A stretch of DNA of 40,817 bases from Dialister sp. (GTDB lineage: Bacteria; Bacillota; Negativicutes; Veillonellales; Dialisteraceae): positions 1-40,817 of the forward strand of contig JAIJLI010000003.1 of the NCBI GenBank assembly GCA_022722495.1. The letters are read 5' to 3'. Both the position numbers and the translations under genes were made by a program. The notes beneath the pieces are model-generated. The model did not search any database and had not been told where the DNA came from. It worked only from the letters and a program-made list of their open reading frames with translations. Below, piece by piece: positions 36,920 through 40,817 of the stretch; position 1 is the stretch's first letter; every line of letters begins with the position of its first letter.

Positions 36920-38200
36920 TTATTTCTTGCCTTTTTTGTGGAGCTTGGCAAGTCTCTCCTTGATGGCGTTCTTGCCTTCCTCGACTGGGTTCACGTTGTC
37001 GCCTGCGCCCTTGCCGCTTGGCTGTCGCTGTGCAGGCTGGTAGTGGCTGCTGTAGCCTGCCAGCACCTTCTCAGCACCGCCTGCCATCTTCACGGCATTC
37101 AGGATGCGCATGTCTTCCTTGCTCTTTGCGAGTTTCTGTGCGCCTGCCAGCTGCGCCTTGGTGTCGTTCAACTGCTGTTTGAGTGCTGCTACCTGCTGCT
37201 TCAACTTGGCTACGGTTTCGTTGTCGGTGCTTGATGCGCTGCCGCCCTTACCGCCTTCACCGCCCTCATTGTCGGTGTCGTCCGTCTCCTCATCGTCTGC
37301 GGTCTGAATGTCGGTAATTACACCGTCTTCGACAACAATTGTCTTACCGTCCGGCATTTCAAAAGTTCCGTCCGGACTTGCCTTGTCGCCAACTTGCGGA
37401 TCTCCCTCTTCACGCTCAACGGTCAGAACTTGACCGTCCGATGTGTTGAGTTCCATCGCCTTTGGCTCTGCCTTGGCTTGTGGCTCTTCAACCACCTGCT
37501 CTGCTTCCTCCAGTGTCTTCACGCCCAACTTGGCGAAAATCTTGTCGAGGAGAGAAGCCTTTACTTCTGTTTTCTTCTCCATTGCTTTTGGATTTTGTTG
37601 TTTTGAATTAATAAAATTTTCGATATTGCGTTTTGATGCGCTTGCGCTGAGTGCTGGAACGGTGCTGCTGATAAGACCTAGGCGCAAAGCCTCGCTGGTG
37701 TTGATGAAGATGTCCTTATCCATCAGGGCTTGAATCTCGTCCCGGTCGCACTCGCACCGCTCTACGTATGCGTCCACCATCTTATCCTGCCACATCTGCA
37801 TTTCCTCGCCCAGGTTCTTCAAGTCCTTTGCGTTCAGCTGGTCGCCCAACCCCCAGCCAGGAACCCACGGATTGTGCAGCAGGAAGGCAGCGTTCTCGTA
37901 TGCCTTACGGCTCTCCTTTGGTGCTGCGAGCATGATGATTGTTGCCATGGATGCTGCCTTGCCCTCTACGGTGCAGGAAATCTTCTTGCCGCTCTGTCGC
38001 AGTCGGTCGTAAATCGCCCAGCCTTCAACTACAGAGCCGCCATTGCAGAAGATGCGCATATCGATGGTGTCATCATCTTTCGGTATGCTTGCTGCAAAAG
38101 CATCTATATCCTGAAAGCATACGCAGTTGCCTCCCCACCATTGATACCAAAACTTGTTGTCTTGGCTGTCGATGTCGTTGTATATTCTTAGTTTTGCCAT
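36920..38200 (-). CDS. Head maturation protease fused to scaffold domain
   Basis: 426 residues. The N-terminal ClpP/S14 protease has catalytic Ser84 (KAASMATIIMLAAP) and His109 (FLLHNPW). A middle region rich in Asp/Glu/Gly (about 245-320) is followed by a coiled coil (VAKLKQQVAALKQQLNDTKAQLAGAQ, about 325-350) and a basic tail (NAIKERLAKLHKKGKK). The last two parts look like an internal scaffold, so one gene would give protease and scaffold. It is the first gene after the promoter at 38231. Confidence 0.85.
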   Translation of the reverse strand: MAKLRIYNDIDSQDNKFWYQWWGGNCVCFQDIDAFAASIPKDDDTIDMRIFCNGGSVVEGWAIYDRLRQSGKKISCTVEGKAASMATIIMLAAPKESRKAYENAAFLLHNPWVPGWGLGDQLNAKDLKNLGEEMQMWQDKMVDAYVERCECDRDEIQALMDKDIFINTSEALRLGLISSTVPALSASASKRNIENFINSKQQNPKAMEKKTEVKASLLDKIFAKLGVKTLEEAEQVVEEPQAKAEPKAMELNTSDGQVLTVEREEGDPQVGDKASPDGTFEMPDGKTIVVEDGVITDIQTADDEETDDTDNEGGEGGKGGSASSTDNETVAKLKQQVAALKQQLNDTKAQLAGAQKLAKSKEDMRILNAVKMAGGAEKVLAGYSSHYQPAQRQPSGKGAGDNVNPVEEGKNAIKERLAKLHKKGKK

Positions 38201-38230
38201 TTAATCGTGATTTTAAGTTTTAAAACGCTG

Positions 38231-38271
38231 CAAAGATACAATTATTTTCGGTATGTTTATCTCATAAGCAG
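38231..38271 (-). promoter_or_regulatory. Capsid operon promoter with operator in the -33 region
   Basis: TATCTTTG (38231-38238) on the minus strand is a -7 match. TGTTTATCTCATAAGCA (38254-38270, plus strand) occupies the -33 region instead of a TTTG, so a regulator could repress or activate here. The whole gap to the tape measure stop (38201-38395) also holds a GCTCAGAACGC site (38360-38370). Confidence 0.6.
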
Positions 38272-38395
38272 TTAATTTTTCTAAACAAGCCCAAATTTTG
38301 CGCTCTAAGCGGCTTTTATTGCCTTGGGTGTGTAACTTTACCACCTTCAAGCGAAAACAGCTCAGAACGCGAATCTTGATAAAATAACTGTAACC

Positions 38396-40817
38396 TTAGA
38401 GCCTGCCGATATTCTCTATCGTCTGCACTCTCCGCTGGGTGCGGTTTATCTCCTCAACGCTCACTACTGGCTGTGGAGCCATCTGATACCCTCTAGCTAC
38501 AGCTGCCGCCAGCATATCCATGCCGATGTTGCTGCCTCCGTTGTTTGCTACGATAGGAACGCCACCGCCTAGCTGGTTGAATGCGGATAATATCGGGCTG
38601 AACATCGAAGTCGCCTTGGCGGTCATTACGCTCTCGCCATTGGAAAGCCTTGCCGGGATGCTGTCGCTGGTTCCAGTACCCGAGCCTTGGACGTAGCCAC
38701 CAGTGGAGAAGCCCTTGACGAGTGCTTTTGCTCCTGCAAAGGCTGCCTTGATAAGTACCATTAATGCTGCTGCACTCGCAACACCTCCCCACGACTTGCT
38801 TGCAATCTCCTTCGCCAGGATCTGTGCATAATAAGCGTTAACTGCTATTTCGATAGCGTCAAGTATTGATGTCAGCATCGATTTAAGGAATGAGTGCAGC
38901 GATTTATCCTCGCTCTCGAAAAACTCGGACAGACCGTCTCCCATGGTCTGTATCATGTCGCTCATCATTTTCAGTTGCTCTTCCGTCAAAGCTGCCTTTT
39001 TCTTGTTTGCTTCCTCTTGCTCCTTGACTTCTGCATCGCTCAAATCCTTCTGCAGCTGCTCCTGCACGGCTGCATAGTCCTTGTAGGCGTCCATCTTGCT
39101 CTGAAGGAAAGCCTTGTATCTCTCCAGCTTGGCTGTATCGTCTTCCTCTCCAGTGCCACCGCTCATGATGTCCGCATCCTTGCGTGCCTTCTCTGCGTCC
39201 TCAAACTCCTTGTTGAGTTCGTCCACAATCTCCTTTGCTTGGTTCTTCAAGTCCGCTTTCGCTTTTATCATGATGTCGAGAAGTTTTACCTGCATTTCCT
39301 GCGCCTTGTCCGCTCCGATTTGCCCTGCCGCCACGTATGCGTCAATGCTCCTCGCTACCATGTTCTTCTCCAGCTGTTCGAGGTCGTTGTTGTAGTCTCG
39401 CTCGTTGTCGTACATGCCTGCAAGGTATCGCTTCTTTGCGTCCATTACCTGCTCGTTGTACTGGAACTGGATAAGTGCAATCTGTGCCTGCAATTCCTTT
39501 TCCTGCTTCTTCCTGCGCTCTGCCTCTGCCTTGGCTTCCGCTTTCTCCTTGGCTATCTGCGCCTTTGTCTTGGCAGTGCTGCCCTTGGCTGCTGGTGTCG
39601 TTCCCTGGTTTCCGTTCGTTGGCTCGCTGCTGGTCGCTCCACCGTCTAGGTTCGCAAGCTTCAGATGGTTCAGTCTTCCGTGAACGGTGTTCTCGAATCC
39701 GTCAGCGAATGTGTTTCCTATCTCGATACCAGCATTCTTGATGTCGTGCCATGCTTCCTTGATTGTGCCGGATATATCGAACATCTCCTTGAATCCCTTC
39801 TGTGCCTTGGATAGGTCGAAAGTCACGATACCTTCGAGTATATCAAGCATGCCCTTGGCTGCAAAGCCCATCCTCTTGAATGCGTCTATTGCTAGATTGC
39901 ATACGAGCTTTATTGCATTCCACATCAAGCGGAAACTTGTGCCGAGTGTATTGATTACCCCTCGCAACAGAAGGCTGTCATTGTACCAGTCGATGAAGTA
40001 GTTGATTGCCTGCACAACTCCCTTGATAACTGCTGTAAGTGATTTCTTTGCAATCGTTGACAACTGAGCCTTCATTGTCTCGAAGCCACCCCCAGTGTAA
40101 TCAAACAGAGAAGCCATTGCGTCCTGCAATTCCTTGGTTGCGTTCAATTCGTCCTCTTGCGCCTTTGCAATATCCCCGGACTTTGCCTTCACTTTATCCA
40201 TGTTCAACTCAACGTCACCGAGCATCTCGATATACGCCAGTCCGGCATCCTCTCCCGGACCACCGAAGATGTTGGCAATTGCGCTGCCTACAGCGGCACT
40301 TGATTGTGGGAGTTCCTTCAACTTATTAGCCACCTCTTGCATAACCTGGAATGTGGTCTTGCTTCCGTTCTGCAGTTCTGTCTGTACTTGCTTGGATGAT
40401 ATACCTATTCCGTCAAGTGCAGCTGCCGTAGCGGTTGTCATTTCTCGCAGTCGTAGATTTCCTTCCTTGATGGTATCAACGCCCTTGTCGCTGAAGATAC
40501 CCTCCTTGGTCGCTTGCGTTGATATTGCCACCATTTCTTCTGCATTCAGTCCTGCTTCCTTGAAGTATCTCGGGTATTCTTTAATTGTGTCGAGGAACTC
40601 ACCGTTTGCGTTTGCACCGCTCACCAGTCCGTCTTGCATAATCTTCAAACTCTCAGAAACGGAAATGCCGAAAGCCTTGCTCATCGTATTAGCAGACTGC
40701 ATCGTCTCCGTGAATTCCAAACCGAATGTATTGGATACCGCAAGAACCTCGTTGCGCACGGATTTCATTTCGTCCCCGGTCAATCCGGTGAACTGCTGCG
40801 TCAGTCGTGTGGCTTCC
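38396..40817 (-). CDS. Tail tape measure protein, C-terminal part (continues at 803-1)
   Basis: The C-terminal ~810 of 1041 residues. It shows long helical stretches with Lys/Glu/Ala-rich coiled coil (KAQIAKEKAEAKAEAERRKK), two hydrophobic segments (IEIAVNAYYAQILAKEI and ASAAALMVLIKAAFAGAKAL near the end) and the typical tape-measure tail FSTGGYVQGSGTGTSDSIPA, then RLSNGESVM. The N-terminal part is at 1-803. Together they make a protein of normal tape-measure size, suggesting a tail of about 150 nm if 1.5 angstrom per residue holds. Confidence 0.92.
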   Translation of the reverse strand, partial: EATRLTQQFTGLTGDEMKSVRNEVLAVSNTFGLEFTETMQSANTMSKAFGISVSESLKIMQDGLVSGANANGEFLDTIKEYPRYFKEAGLNAEEMVAISTQATKEGIFSDKGVDTIKEGNLRLREMTTATAAALDGIGISSKQVQTELQNGSKTTFQVMQEVANKLKELPQSSAAVGSAIANIFGGPGEDAGLAYIEMLGDVELNMDKVKAKSGDIAKAQEDELNATKELQDAMASLFDYTGGGFETMKAQLSTIAKKSLTAVIKGVVQAINYFIDWYNDSLLLRGVINTLGTSFRLMWNAIKLVCNLAIDAFKRMGFAAKGMLDILEGIVTFDLSKAQKGFKEMFDISGTIKEAWHDIKNAGIEIGNTFADGFENTVHGRLNHLKLANLDGGATSSEPTNGNQGTTPAAKGSTAKTKAQIAKEKAEAKAEAERRKKQEKELQAQIALIQFQYNEQVMDAKKRYLAGMYDNERDYNNDLEQLEKNMVARSIDAYVAAGQIGADKAQEMQVKLLDIMIKAKADLKNQAKEIVDELNKEFEDAEKARKDADIMSGGTGEEDDTAKLERYKAFLQSKMDAYKDYAAVQEQLQKDLSDAEVKEQEEANKKKAALTEEQLKMMSDMIQTMGDGLSEFFESEDKSLHSFLKSMLTSILDAIEIAVNAYYAQILAKEIASKSWGGVASAAALMVLIKAAFAGAKALVKGFSTGGYVQGSGTGTSDSIPARLSNGESVMTAKATSMFSPILSAFNQLGGGVPIVANNGGSNIGMDMLAAAVARGYQMAPQPVVSVEEINRTQRRVQTIENIGRL
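40719..40817. repeat. Terminal direct repeat, copy 2
   Basis: Identical to bases 1-99; see that entry. Counting it twice would overstate the genome by 99 bases. Confidence 0.95.

Noticed and set aside
1..40817. CRISPR array, insertion sequence or anti-CRISPR locus
   Set aside because: No regularly spaced repeats, no transposase and no recognisable anti-CRISPR or aca pair; several small early genes remain unassigned, so anti-defence roles cannot be excluded.

Overview
The window is a complete circular genome of a temperate tailed phage (siphovirus-like) of a Bacteroidales host. Bases 1-99 are repeated exactly at 40719-40817, the usual overlap left by a circular assembly, so the unique length is 40,718 bp and the tape-measure gene crosses the junction. 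A Bacteroidetes host (Prevotella or Bacteroides type, moderate GC) is indicated by promoters of the TTTG-N20-TAnnTTTG class (canonical copies at 23989-24020, 25864-25895 and 29675-29706), A-rich or absent Shine-Dalgarno sequences, and the protein families present. The host genus cannot be fixed from this sequence.

Layout. A short rightward lysogeny block (20142-23797) holds an HTH/coiled-coil repressor-like gene, a run of small membrane or secreted proteins, a CI-like domain protein and a tyrosine integrase. Everything else is on the minus strand. From the switch region at about 20.0 kb, leftward: early genes with an excisionase-like HTH protein, a putative annealing protein, a YqaJ/lambda-type exonuclease, a replication initiator with iteron-like repeats inside it, many small hypotheticals and a RuvC-like resolvase. 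A middle block follows: two ParB-like paralogues, a P-loop kinase, a radical SAM protein, and terminase small and large subunits. Then tail genes and the tape measure, which runs through the circle junction. The late block continues from 38.2 kb to 26.1 kb: ClpP-type protease-scaffold, major capsid protein, portal, connector, fibres, and a holin/endolysin/u-spanin cassette closed by a terminator. A last leftward group of small accessory genes (25.8-24.0 kb) includes a ribbon-helix-helix gene hidden under an antisense ORF.

The most unusual content is regulatory. (1) A predicted ~68-nt RNA at 23917-23984, with its own canonical promoter and terminator, has a 5' end complementary to a 10-13-nt motif (TTAAACATTCAGT) found in the leaders of four phage genes. 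(2) Five copies of a near-palindromic 17-bp site, TGTTTAT-N3-RTAAGCA, lie in or at the edges of non-coding regions; three of them sit on promoters of the packaging, capsid and accessory operons. (3) Two strongly structured non-coding segments flank the putative annealing gene, one with a tRNA T-arm mimic. (4) The lysogeny and early promoters appear to face each other across an inverted repeat. Functional calls on structural genes without a clear motif rest mainly on gene position and are marked as such.
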